This document shows positions 1 through 6,411 of a stretch of 9,594 nucleotides of DNA, in pieces; within the stretch, counting starts at the first letter, position 1, and every line of letters starts with the position of its first letter. The stretch covers positions 1 through 9,594 of the forward strand of contig JAENWH010000047.1 of the NCBI GenBank assembly GCA_016650135.1, given 5' to 3'. The notes under the pieces are model-generated. The model was not told where the DNA came from. It worked only from the letters and a program-made list of their open reading frames with translations, and did no database searches. Position numbers and translations under genes: made by a program. The DNA is from Peptostreptococcaceae bacterium (GTDB taxonomy: Bacteria > Bacillota_A > Clostridia > Peptostreptococcales > Anaerovoracaceae).

Positions 1-292
1 GTACACCTTGCACATGAATATTTATTGATTTTATGATTAACTCAAATGAGTCTTCTATATCTTTTTTCACTTTATTTTGCAGATTCCAGGCAACCTCTGG
101 AATTTTAAACCCATAATCCACCAAAATATATAAATCTATTATAATGCCATCTTCTAATTGACTGATTTTAATACCTTTTCGGACAAAACTGCGAAAACCA
201 GCGACATCTCTTGCAGAATCCAAGGCGCATATTGCTATCACATCATCTGATATTTTAACGGCTCCAAGCTTTTCTTCGTTATCGTTGTTCAT
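1..292 (-). CDS. Asp23/Gls24 (DUF322) family envelope-stress protein, 3' end cut by the window
   Basis: The visible 97 residues begin at ATG 292-290 and run off the left edge. After an acidic start (MNNDNEEK) the protein reads like an Asp23/Gls24 domain: a 'GAVKISDDVIAICAL' strand-helix start, then 'IIIDLYILVDYGFKIPEVAW', a helix with 'LQNKVKKDIE', and 'INIHVQGV', the usual near-terminal strand. Full members are about 110-140 residues, so only a short tail should be missing. An AAGGAG ribosome site lies 5 bases upstream (298-303), and an in-frame TAA just before it leaves no longer ATG start. The family is associated with the cell envelope and alkaline or envelope stress in Gram-positives; its biochemical role is poorly defined. 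In Bacillus the relative YqhY sits between accBC and nusB, so nusB or folD may follow here, which is inference. The family call is firm; the exact role is not. Confidence 0.85.
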   Translation of the reverse strand, partial: MNNDNEEKLGAVKISDDVIAICALDSARDVAGFRSFVRKGIKISQLEDGIIIDLYILVDYGFKIPEVAWNLQNKVKKDIEDSFELIIKSINIHVQGV

Positions 293-320
293 TGCTTCTC
301 CTTCTTCACATTAACAACTT

Positions 321-329
321 ATTATATCA
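321..329 (-). promoter_or_regulatory. Extended -10 promoter candidate for the Asp23/Gls24 gene
   Basis: On the minus strand the 41-base gap after the CNNM gene contains TGATATAAT, an exact match to the extended -10 consensus TGnTATAAT. No good -35 hexamer lies 16-18 bases upstream, but extended -10 promoters often do without one. A start about 7 bases downstream would leave a leader of roughly 20 bases, enough for the AAGGAG ribosome site. The gap is AT-rich, so a chance match is possible. Confidence 0.45.
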
Positions 330-333
330 AAAT

Positions 334-1692
334 TTAATCTAAAATGCTTTCCTGCTTAATTTCTTCTTCCTTTGAGATTATATGAAGTCTGATTGTTTCT
401 ATTCTTCTTTCCTTTATAGATTCGATTGTGAATATACAATTATTGTATTCAATAATACGTTCCACATGATCATCGTCGTCCGGGATTTCACCAAGAATGT
501 CAATGATTAAACCACCGACTGTTTCACTGTTGTCAGAGTGTAAACTGATATGCAGTTCTTCATTTAAATCATCTAATGACATGAAACCATTTATTCTATA
601 AGTGTTGTCATTTATGATTTCTATTTCCTTTTGTATTTGATCATACTCATCATCGATTTCACCGACAATTTCTTCAATAAGATCCTCCATCGTTACTATT
701 CCCGAGAAGCCTCCATATTCATCTATTAAAATAGCTATATGCTGCTTAGAAGTTTGCAAATCGAAAAACAGTGTTTCGAGATTCTTTGTTTCAGGTACAA
801 AATAAGGCTTTCTGAGAATTTCTCTTAAATCTACATTTTCAAAACCCAATTCTCTGGCTTTTATCAGATAATCCTTTATATTAATAATTCCGATAATATT
901 ATCAGAATCATCGTCATAAACGGGAATTCTGGAATATCTGAGTTCCATAAGTTCTTCTAAATATTCTTCCGAAGGGTCATTTACATCGATATAAAACACA
1001 TCTGTTCTCGGTGTCATAATTTCATATGCCACCTTATCATCAAAGGCAAAAATACTGTTTATCATACGTTTGCCCTGTTCGTTCAGAACACCCGTTTCCT
1101 GTCCCACATCAAGCATTGATCTGACATCATCTTCAGAAAACTCTTCTTCATCGACTTCAACCTTCTGCCTGGTTATTCGGAGAAGACAATTCACGGATTT
1201 CAACAATAACCAGTTGAAAGGTGAGACCAGTTTGGTAAGAAATAATATGGGCTTGGATAAATTTAATGCTATTCCCTCAGCATGATTAACAGCCAGTCTT
1301 TTCGGATACAGTTCGCAGAATACAATATTAATATAAATTAATATTAAAGTACTGATGAATACTGCCAACTCAGAGCTAAACATTATATTCTTTTCCATAA
1401 GAAAATTACCAAGGTTATTTGCTATTCCAACTGCAGTGAATGCACTTGCAATAAATCCAGCCATCGTAATCAAATTTTGTAAACTTGGCAGGACTTTATC
1501 CGGCTTGTTGAGAATTTTCAGTAAAGATACCGCTTTGCTGTTCCCTTCCTGTGCCAGATGTTTTATTTTATTTCTGTTTACTGTTGAAATTGAAACTTTA
1601 ATTGCAGCAAAAAAGGCATTAAATAGTAGAAGTATCATGATAATTATCAAAAACAAGCCAATAGGCAAACTGGGATCCGGGGTGTTCGTCAT
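334..1692 (-). CDS. CNNM/CorC-HlyC family membrane protein with CBS pair (hemolysin-like, possible Mg2+ exporter)
   Basis: This 452-residue protein has the full family layout. Hydrophobic helices lie at about residues 10-33, 70-95 and 107-130, the last ending in 'ELYPKR' (family signature ELxPK), followed by a further amphipathic or hydrophobic stretch near 145-172. A cytoplasmic CBS pair follows: 'MTPRTD' at 226-231 and 'DEYGGFSGIVTMEDL' at about 324-338. A C-terminal CorC/HlyC transporter-associated domain spans about 363-440. Bacterial relatives include Bacillus MpfA (YhdP), linked to Mg2+ efflux; 'hemolysin' is a historical name and transport here is inferred. I start at ATG 1692 and not at the in-frame ATG 1713, because AGGAG (1701-1705) sits 8 bases before the former and nothing similar precedes the latter. 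The gene begins 17 bases after the U32 stop, so it is probably co-transcribed. No terminator hairpin is visible after its stop. Confidence 0.9.
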   Translation of the reverse strand: MTNTPDPSLPIGLFLIIIMILLLFNAFFAAIKVSISTVNRNKIKHLAQEGNSKAVSLLKILNKPDKVLPSLQNLITMAGFIASAFTAVGIANNLGNFLMEKNIMFSSELAVFISTLILIYINIVFCELYPKRLAVNHAEGIALNLSKPILFLTKLVSPFNWLLLKSVNCLLRITRQKVEVDEEEFSEDDVRSMLDVGQETGVLNEQGKRMINSIFAFDDKVAYEIMTPRTDVFYIDVNDPSEEYLEELMELRYSRIPVYDDDSDNIIGIINIKDYLIKARELGFENVDLREILRKPYFVPETKNLETLFFDLQTSKQHIAILIDEYGGFSGIVTMEDLIEEIVGEIDDEYDQIQKEIEIINDNTYRINGFMSLDDLNEELHISLHSDNSETVGGLIIDILGEIPDDDDHVERIIEYNNCIFTIESIKERRIETIRLHIISKEEEIKQESILD

Positions 1693-1700
1693 TTCAAATT

Positions 1701-1705
1701 CTCCT
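1701..1705 (-). promoter_or_regulatory. Ribosome binding site that decides the CNNM start
   Basis: The minus strand reads AGGAG, followed by 8 bases (AATTTGAA) and then ATG at 1692. The ATG at 1713, which would overlap the U32 stop as ATGA, has no Shine-Dalgarno sequence in the 20 bases before it and would place this AGGAG inside the coding region. The site therefore favours the shorter, 452-residue product. Confidence 0.75.
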
Positions 1706-1709
1706 GTAA

Positions 1710-2933
1710 TCATTTAGCTTTTCTAAGAAGAAAACCTTCTTTAACGGGTTTAATCATTTTAATTCTAACAATCTGCTGCGCATGTGGCGCTGATTGAATC
1801 GGTTCTCCATTTTCATTTTCAAGCATATCTAATTTTTGAGTGAAGAAATCGGTATAAGGCCCAAAAACCTCTATTTCATCCCCAATGCTCATTTTGTTTC
1901 TTTGTTCTACAACTGCAATTTTGGTTATTTTGTCATAGGACTTTACAACACCTATAAATGAATATTCTCGTGTATAGGCACTCGTCTGATAATTCTGATC
2001 CTTGTTTGTTGGTTTGTTAAAATAAAAACCAGTTGTAAACTCCCGATGGCTGACTTTTTTCAATTCATCCATCCATTCCTCTTTGAAATGATACTTTTCA
2101 GGGTTTTCCAGATAAGTGTCGATGGCTTTTCGATAGGCGCCAACTATTGTCGCTACATAAAAGGCGCTTTTCATTCGGCCTTCGATTTTAAAGGAAGTTA
2201 TCCCAGAAGTTACCAGTTCAGGAATATACTCAAGCATACATAAATCTCTAGAATTCAAAATATAAGTACCCCGGTCATCTTCTTCAATTGGGAAATATTC
2301 CCCCGGCCTTTTTTCTTCAACAAGGCTGTATTTCCATCTGCATGGATGAGCACAGGCGCCTCTGTTGGCATCTCTTTCAACCATGAAGTTACTGAGCAGA
2401 CACCTGCCGGAATAGGATATACACATAGCTCCCTGTACAAAAGCTTCAATATCCATATCTTCTGGTATTTTATTTTTCAATTCATGAATTTCTTTAAAGG
2501 TAAGTTCTCTTGCAATGACAATTCTTTTAACACCTTGATTATACCAGAAATTTGCTGTCATGTAATTTGTCATATTTGCCTGTGTACTCAAATGTAATTC
2601 AGCATCGGGTAAAATTGACTTTATCAGCATGACAACACCTGGATCAGACACGATAAAAGCGTCTATTGGGATAGTTTTCAGACTTTGTAAATAAGACTTT
2701 AAACTTGAAATATCTTCATTATGTGCGAAAATATTTAAAGCCAGATATGCTTTTCTGTTTTTTGAATGAGCATATTTAACTCCTTCTGCCATTTCTCCCA
2801 GAGAAAAATTGCCAGCTCCTGCCCTCAGGCTGAAAAGTTCACCACCAAAATAAACAGCATCTGCGCCATAATTTATAGCTGTAATTAATTTTTCCAGGTC
2901 TCCTGCCGGCGCCAGCAGTTCTATTTTAATCAT
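1710..2933 (-). CDS. trhP: Peptidase U32 family protein, TrhP-like (tRNA U34 hydroxylation)
   Basis: This complete 407-residue U32 protein opens with 'ELLAPAGDLEKL' and 'GADAVYFGG', the TIM-barrel start typical of the family. The U32 signature region holds four cysteines, C171, C178, C194 and C198 (in 'MCISYSGRC' and 'ACAHPCRW'), the pattern of U32 proteins thought to carry an iron-sulfur cluster. 'FKIEGRMKS' and a C-terminal U32_C domain ('VVEQRNKM', 'GDEIEVFGP', 'SAPHAQQI') complete it. Relatives YrrN/YrrO of Bacillus and YegQ of E. coli are TrhP, which use prephenate to make 5-hydroxyuridine at tRNA position 34. The upstream methyltransferase matches TrmR, which methylates that product, supporting a tRNA role over proteolysis. 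The ATG lies inside the end of that gene (8-base overlap, ATGATTAA), preceded by an AGGGGAT ribosome site, so translation is likely coupled. Bacillus has two adjacent copies; only one is present here. Collagenase-like or other U32 roles are less likely. Confidence 0.83.
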   Translation of the reverse strand: MIKIELLAPAGDLEKLITAINYGADAVYFGGELFSLRAGAGNFSLGEMAEGVKYAHSKNRKAYLALNIFAHNEDISSLKSYLQSLKTIPIDAFIVSDPGVVMLIKSILPDAELHLSTQANMTNYMTANFWYNQGVKRIVIARELTFKEIHELKNKIPEDMDIEAFVQGAMCISYSGRCLLSNFMVERDANRGACAHPCRWKYSLVEEKRPGEYFPIEEDDRGTYILNSRDLCMLEYIPELVTSGITSFKIEGRMKSAFYVATIVGAYRKAIDTYLENPEKYHFKEEWMDELKKVSHREFTTGFYFNKPTNKDQNYQTSAYTREYSFIGVVKSYDKITKIAVVEQRNKMSIGDEIEVFGPYTDFFTQKLDMLENENGEPIQSAPHAQQIVRIKMIKPVKEGFLLRKAK

Positions 2934-3585
2934 TCATATCCCCTAAAACACTGACAGCTAACCCGTCTCCGACTGGGATAACCGATGTGTATATGTTTTC
3001 TAAAGTAGTAATATATTCTAAAAATTCTCTCATTTTTCTGATATTTGTTTTAAATTTTGAACGTGGATCATATTCGTCAGAGACAGTCTTGGCACTCAAT
3101 AAAACATTGTCAGAAACTATTACAGCACCCTGTTCGCAATGTTTTAAAGCTTCATCGAAAAAATCCTTATAATGGCTTTTCCCTGCATCAATAAAAATAA
3201 AATCAAATTTTTGGTTCGCTTCCATGTCTGTCAAAACATCTGTTGCATTTCCAAGTAAAACAGTAATCTGGTTTTGATAACCAAGCATTTTAATGTTATT
3301 TTCCGCCATATTCTTCAATTCAACGATACTTTCTATTGTAACAATTTCAGCTGCGCTGCAAGCTTCTGCAAAGCAAGAGGCCGAATAACCAATGGCTGTC
3401 CCGATTTCAAGTATTCGCTTGGGTTTTTTAACCTTCAAGAGACTGATAATTAAAGTTTCAGTGTCTTGACGAATAACAGGAATATGATTTTTCTCGGCAT
3501 TCTTCCTAAGTACAAAAAGCTCAGGTCTCAACGCTTTATATAGTCCATCTAAATATTCCACAACTTTTTCGTTAATTATATTCAT
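2926..3585 (-). CDS. trmR: SAM-dependent O-methyltransferase, TrmR/YrrM-like (5-hydroxyuridine tRNA methyltransferase)
   Basis: This 219-residue class I methyltransferase belongs to the family once called O-methyltransferase family 3. Motif I is 'ILEIGTAIGYSA' (about 58-69), the acidic end of strand 2 is in 'IVTIES', and 'FDFIFIDAGKSHYKDFF' is the strand-4 motif with metal- and substrate-side aspartate and lysine residues. 'GAVIVSDNVLL' follows, and the C-terminus ends in 'IPVGDGLAVSVLGD'. The homologue in the same position in Bacillus (yrrM, between yrrL/mltG and yrrN/trhP) is TrmR, which methylates 5-hydroxyuridine to 5-methoxyuridine at wobble position 34 of several tRNAs. The specific call rests on this synteny; by sequence alone only a small-molecule or tRNA O-methyltransferase could be claimed. 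Its AAGGAA ribosome site overlaps the mltG stop codon (TAAAGGAA), and it overlaps the next gene by 8 bases, so mltG-trmR-trhP is a tightly coupled set. Confidence 0.83.
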   Translation of the reverse strand: MNIINEKVVEYLDGLYKALRPELFVLRKNAEKNHIPVIRQDTETLIISLLKVKKPKRILEIGTAIGYSASCFAEACSAAEIVTIESIVELKNMAENNIKMLGYQNQITVLLGNATDVLTDMEANQKFDFIFIDAGKSHYKDFFDEALKHCEQGAVIVSDNVLLSAKTVSDEYDPRSKFKTNIRKMREFLEYITTLENIYTSVIPVGDGLAVSVLGDMND

Positions 3586-3594
3586 GTCGTTCCT

Positions 3595-4635
3595 TTATAG
3601 TGAATCTGTATATTCTTTTTTATACTTTAAAAATTCTTCATAAGTTTTAGCAAATTGATGTGTTCTTTTCCCGTTTGGATCGACAACAAAATATAAATAT
3701 TCAGTTTCTGCAGGGTAAAGAGCTGCTTTTATTGATTCCAGTCCTGGTGAACAAATTGGCCCTGGCGGCAGCCCTGCATTTATATAAGTGTTATATTTTG
3801 AATCGATTTGAGTATCCTCATAGGAAAGTCTGGCCTTTTGATCACCAAGTACATACTGTACTGTTGAACAAAATTGAAGAGGCATACTTTGTTTCAGCCT
3901 GTTATAAACAACACTGGCTACTTTAGGCCGGTCTTCATTGACTGCCGCTTCTCTTTCAACCATTGATGCAATTGTAATGACTTCATTAATATTTAAATCT
4001 AGTTCATTGGCTCTTGCATAATATTCATCTGTAAATAACTTGTCAAACTGATTTAGCATGATATTAATAATGTCATATTCTGACGCTTTTACTGGGATAT
4101 CATAGGTTTCCGGGAATAAAAATCCCTCTAGTCGGTTAGGACCCTCAGGCAAAAACTCAATAAATTTTTGTTTGAAGTCTCCATTTTCCAGTTCATACAA
4201 AAATGCTGCCTTATCAACAAACCCGGTTTTCTCTAAAATGCCTGCAACTTGTTCAATTGTGTAGCCTTCTGGAATGGTAATCATATTGGCAACAGATATC
4301 CCTGACTGCAGTTTTTTCATTATTTCATCTAAATTCATAGAAGGAGAAAGAGCATAAGTGCCTGCTTTATATTTTCCATTATTTCCAGTGATTTTAGATA
4401 CCAGTTTAAAATTATCTACATTCCCTATTATTCCGTTTTTCTCTAATATTGCTGCAATTTGAGGCGTGCCGGAACCCATAGGAATAGTAATAATTACCTT
4501 TGTACTGTCTGTTGAATCATAAGGCTCAACTGCATTAGACAAGGCAACTTTAAAACCAATAATCCCAACTGCTAAAACAATAAAAATGGCAATAAAGCTT
4601 TTTATTATTTTATTCGTCTTTCTTTTACCCGACAT
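3595..4635 (-). CDS. mltG: Endolytic murein transglycosylase MltG (YceG-like)
   Basis: This 346-residue protein has a short basic cytoplasmic start (MSGKRKTNK), one membrane anchor at about 11-32, and an extracytoplasmic remainder. 'ITIPMGSGTPQIAAIL' and 'ITIPEGYTIEQVAGIL' form the LysM-like part. The YceG/MltG catalytic domain has 'LEGFLFPETY' and 'IASMVEREA', where E227 aligns by motif with the catalytic glutamate of E. coli MltG, followed by 'YNTYINAGLPPGPI' and 'YLYFVVDPNGKRTHQF'. MltG cuts nascent glycan strands near the membrane and sets strand length during wall synthesis. Two cysteines (C256, C295) lie in the catalytic domain. The ATG has GAGGA 5 bases upstream. A hairpin stands between efp and this gene and I see no clear promoter in the gap, so expression may depend on readthrough. 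Length and motif order match the family. Confidence 0.95.
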   Translation of the reverse strand: MSGKRKTNKIIKSFIAIFIVLAVGIIGFKVALSNAVEPYDSTDSTKVIITIPMGSGTPQIAAILEKNGIIGNVDNFKLVSKITGNNGKYKAGTYALSPSMNLDEIMKKLQSGISVANMITIPEGYTIEQVAGILEKTGFVDKAAFLYELENGDFKQKFIEFLPEGPNRLEGFLFPETYDIPVKASEYDIINIMLNQFDKLFTDEYYARANELDLNINEVITIASMVEREAAVNEDRPKVASVVYNRLKQSMPLQFCSTVQYVLGDQKARLSYEDTQIDSKYNTYINAGLPPGPICSPGLESIKAALYPAETEYLYFVVDPNGKRTHQFAKTYEEFLKYKKEYTDSL

Positions 4636-4659
4636 TTTATTCCTCTTTTTCTAATTTCC

Positions 4660-4683
4660 AAAAGGGACGTATGAAACGCCCCT
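4660..4683 (-). terminator. Weak intrinsic terminator or attenuator between efp and mltG
   Basis: Read on the minus strand, AGGGGCGT (4683-4676), a TTCAT loop and ACGTCCCT (4670-4663) form an 8-base-pair stem with one G-U pair. Three more T residues follow the stem, then GG. It begins 23 bases after the efp stop, the expected place for a rho-independent terminator. The U-run is short, so partial readthrough into mltG is likely. Confidence 0.6.
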
Positions 4684-4706
4684 AATGATAGTATTTGTTT
4701 AATTCG

Positions 4707-5267
4707 TTATTTTGATCTGCCTAAATAATCGCCTGTTCTTGTATCAATTTGAATAATTTCGCCTTCTTCAATAAAAATAGGAACCTGAACCACGGCGCCG
4801 GTTTCCACAGTGGCAGCCTTCGTTACATTTGTTGCTGTGTCACCCTTTACACCAGGTTCAGTTTCTGTAACCATCAAATTAACAAAGTTTGCGGCCTCTA
4901 CAAGAAAGGCGGTATCTTTATAAAATTTAATGGTGGCTTCATCATTTTCCCTTAAATATTTAATGGCATCTTCTACCTGTTCATACATTATAGGAACCTG
5001 TTCAAAATTTTCCAAATCCATGAAATAGTAAAGTTCACCATCATTATACAGATACTGCATTGTTTTCGTTTCAATATGAGCCTTCGGGAATTTATCATTA
5101 GGGTTAAAAGCCTCTTCTCTTGTTGCACCGGTAAGAATGTTTTTGTACTTGGTTCTTACAAAAGCAGCCCCTTTGCCTGGTTTGACATGCTGGAAGTCTA
5201 TAACAACATGTGGTTCACCATTTATGTCAAAGGTAATCCCTTTTCTAAAGTCGCTTGCATATATCAT
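4707..5267 (-). CDS. efp: Translation elongation factor P
   Basis: This 186-residue protein has the normal EF-P length and three-domain structure. The N-terminal KOW-like domain carries the loop '[10 protein letters not shown]', whose tip lysine is K32. Two OB-type domains follow, the last ending '[16 protein letters not shown]', the standard EF-P C-terminal signature ('Rxx DYLGR'). EF-P binds between the ribosomal P and E sites and relieves stalling at consecutive prolines. K32 corresponds to the lysine that carries 5-aminopentanol in Bacillus EF-P; no modification enzyme gene is visible here, so the state of K32 is unknown. The ATG has GGAG 7 bases upstream. The gene follows the M24 peptidase by 35 bases, an order also seen in Bacillus (yqhT-efp), and is followed by a terminator-like hairpin, making it the probable last gene of the leuS-rnj block. 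Confidence 0.97.
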   Translation of the reverse strand: MIYASDFRKGITFDINGEPHVVIDFQHVKPGKGAAFVRTKYKNILTGATREEAFNPNDKFPKAHIETKTMQYLYNDGELYYFMDLENFEQVPIMYEQVEDAIKYLRENDEATIKFYKDTAFLVEAANFVNLMVTETEPGVKGDTATNVTKAATVETGAVVQVPIFIEEGEIIQIDTRTGDYLGRSK

Positions 5268-5302
5268 AATCTTTCTCCATCCTTTATTCTTATTAAACCA
5301 GG

Positions 5303-6016
5303 CTAAAGAATAATTAAATCTTTACTGGAATTTACGGTATTAATTATACCAAATTTTGTAACAATTGCCAAGTCCTCAATTCGAACCCCAAATTTTTCGG
5401 GCATATAAATACCAGGTTCAATTGTAACCGGCATATATTCTTCCAGTATTTCTTCACTTTTACTGTTAAGTGTTGGCGCTTCATGAACTTGAGTTCCAAC
5501 GCCATGGCCGGTTCCGTGTACAAAGTATTCTCCGTAACCAGCTTCAACAATAATGTCTCTGACTGCTTTATCCACATCAAAACAGGATACCCCAGCCTTG
5601 ATTGAATCAATGCCTGCAAGTTGAGCAGCCAAAACTATATTATATACTTTTCGTTGCTCTCCAGTCACCTTCCCCATTGCCACGGTTCTAGTCATATCAC
5701 CGCAATACCCGTTTACGACTGCGCCGAAATCCATTGTAATGAAATCACCTTCTTCTATGATTTTTTCTGAAGGTTCTCCATGTGGAAATGCAGTTCGATC
5801 GCCTGAAACACAAATGGTTGTAAAGGATAAACCTTCTGCGCCCAATGAAAGCAGAATCCGTTCAATTTCATTGGCAACCTGCATTTCAGTCATTCCTGTT
5901 TTAATATACCCAAGCATATGAGAAAAACACATATCTCCCATAGCGGAGGCTTTCATAATGTTTAAAATCTGTTCAGGTGTTTTTATTAAATTATTCTGTT
6001 GGTTGTTTGTTTCCAA
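5303..6016 (-). CDS. Short M24 metallopeptidase, Xaa-Pro aminopeptidase type, lacking the creatinase N-domain
   Basis: This 237-residue pita-bread-fold peptidase has all five expected metal ligands: D96 ('TMDFG'), D107 ('CGDMTRT'), H171 ('HGTGHGVG'), E200 ('TIEPGIY') and E214 ('VRIEDLAIV'), plus H79 and H178 near the active site. '[15 protein letters not shown]' resembles Xaa-Pro peptidases (YqhT, PepQ) more than methionine aminopeptidases. Bacillus YqhT is about 350 residues with an N-terminal creatinase-like domain; here the catalytic domain starts almost at once ('IKTPEQI'), so that domain is absent. The start is TTG at 6016: an in-frame TGA lies two codons upstream, AGGAG precedes it, and the next ATG (residue 21) would remove the conserved 'IKTPEQI'. 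The gene overlaps the ylbF-like gene by 26 bases, suggesting coupled translation. Its place before efp fits the Xaa-Pro assignment. A methionine aminopeptidase role is possible but less likely. Confidence 0.85.
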   Translation of the reverse strand: METNNQQNNLIKTPEQILNIMKASAMGDMCFSHMLGYIKTGMTEMQVANEIERILLSLGAEGLSFTTICVSGDRTAFPHGEPSEKIIEEGDFITMDFGAVVNGYCGDMTRTVAMGKVTGEQRKVYNIVLAAQLAGIDSIKAGVSCFDVDKAVRDIIVEAGYGEYFVHGTGHGVGTQVHEAPTLNSKSEEILEEYMPVTIEPGIYMPEKFGVRIEDLAIVTKFGIINTVNSSKDLIIL

Positions 6017-6338
6017 GGCTAATCACATCTCCTAAAATTTTATAAATATCATTCATCATGAGGGAAAATCTAATTTCCGCCTGAAGATATTGGGCTGCAG
6101 TTGGGTCCTGCATCATTATTCCATAAAGAGATTGGATTTGTCCCATCATTTCTTCTCCAATTTCCTCGCCTGTCATTTGTTTTGCTTGAATTTCAAATTG
6201 TTTACTTTGAAAATCATTCAGCATTCCAGCTAGTTCTTCTTTGCCGGAAACCGAATTCTTGATCTCCTCATACTGGATATATTCTTCTGAATCCTTTATA
6301 GCTTTTGCCAAATTATGGGCTGCATCGTATACATTCAT
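5991..6338 (-). CDS. YlbF/YmcA family (DUF964) small helical protein
   Basis: This 115-residue, probably all-helical protein matches the YlbF/YmcA/YheA pattern: 'NLAKAIKDSEEY' at the start, a middle helix around 'LNDFQSKQFEIQAKQMTGEEI', then 'DPTAAQYLQAEIRFSLMMNDIYKIL'. In Bacillus, YlbF and YmcA join YaaT in the Ric complex, which affects RNase Y-dependent mRNA maturation, biofilm formation, competence and sporulation. The Bacillus complex carries iron-sulfur clusters, but this protein has no cysteine, so it cannot donate a ligand. It sits directly after rnj, so a link to RNA turnover is plausible but is inference. The ATG at 6338 has AAAGG with a rather long 12-base spacing, and an in-frame TAA three codons upstream excludes a longer form. 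The 3' end overlaps the M24 gene by 26 bases. It could instead be a YheA-like paralogue of unknown role. Confidence 0.8.
   Translation of the reverse strand: MNVYDAAHNLAKAIKDSEEYIQYEEIKNSVSGKEELAGMLNDFQSKQFEIQAKQMTGEEIGEEMMGQIQSLYGIMMQDPTAAQYLQAEIRFSLMMNDIYKILGDVISLGNKQPTE
6029..6033 (-). promoter_or_regulatory. Ribosome binding site for the TTG start of the M24 peptidase
   Basis: The minus strand reads AGGAG inside the 3' end of the ylbF-like gene, 12 bases before TTG 6016. The spacing is longer than ideal. The in-frame TGA between this site and TTG, and the conserved 'IKTPEQI' just after TTG, leave TTG as the only start that keeps the whole catalytic domain. Confidence 0.6.
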
Positions 6339-6358
6339 ATTATCTTAATTCCTTTCAT

Positions 6359-6402
6359 TATCATACTATTATTCTAACATATTACTATTCTATCATACTA
6401 TT
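6359..6402. repeat. Short AT-rich direct repeats in the rnj-ylbF gap
   Basis: The plus strand carries the 12-mer TATCATACTATT twice, at 6359-6370 and 6391-6402, exactly 32 bases apart. TACTATT occurs a third time at 6383-6389, and TATTCTA occurs at 6370-6376 and 6386-6392. On the transcribed strand each 12-mer reads AATAGTATGATA, containing TATGAT, which resembles a -10 box but has no matching -35. The 73-base gap has no terminator-like hairpin. The array could be a slipped duplication or a protein-binding site; I cannot tell which. Confidence 0.7.
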
Positions 6403-6411
6403 GCTCTATAT

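Noticed and set aside
1070..1285. Plus-strand open frame of 71 codons inside the CNNM gene
   Set aside because: It is fully antisense to a well-supported conserved gene, has low-complexity serine-rich content and no family resemblance. The similar plus-strand frames at 1355-1717, 2046-2243, 2346-2597, 3660-3926, 4749-4955, 5076-5306, 6524-6787 and 7862-8278 were rejected for the same reason.
2255..2449. Minus-strand open frame of 64 codons inside the U32 gene
   Set aside because: It is a shifted reading of the U32 cysteine region, and the true frame carries the conserved C171-C198 motif.
5292..5300. TGGTTTAAT as an extended -10 promoter before efp
   Set aside because: It fits TGn plus a 5-of-6 hexamer, but there is no -35, the gap is only 35 bases and AT-rich, and co-transcription with the M24 gene is the simpler reading.
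5344..5619. Minus-strand open frame of 91 codons inside the M24 gene
   Set aside because: It is a frame-shifted shadow of the M24 peptidase, whose true frame holds all five metal ligands in this stretch.
6336..6402. Tiny reading frames and TATGAT boxes in the rnj-ylbF gap as a leader peptide or promoter pair
   Set aside because: The frames are 3-9 codons with no ribosome sites or amino-acid bias, and the TATGAT boxes have no -35 partner at proper spacing. Only the repeat itself is supported.
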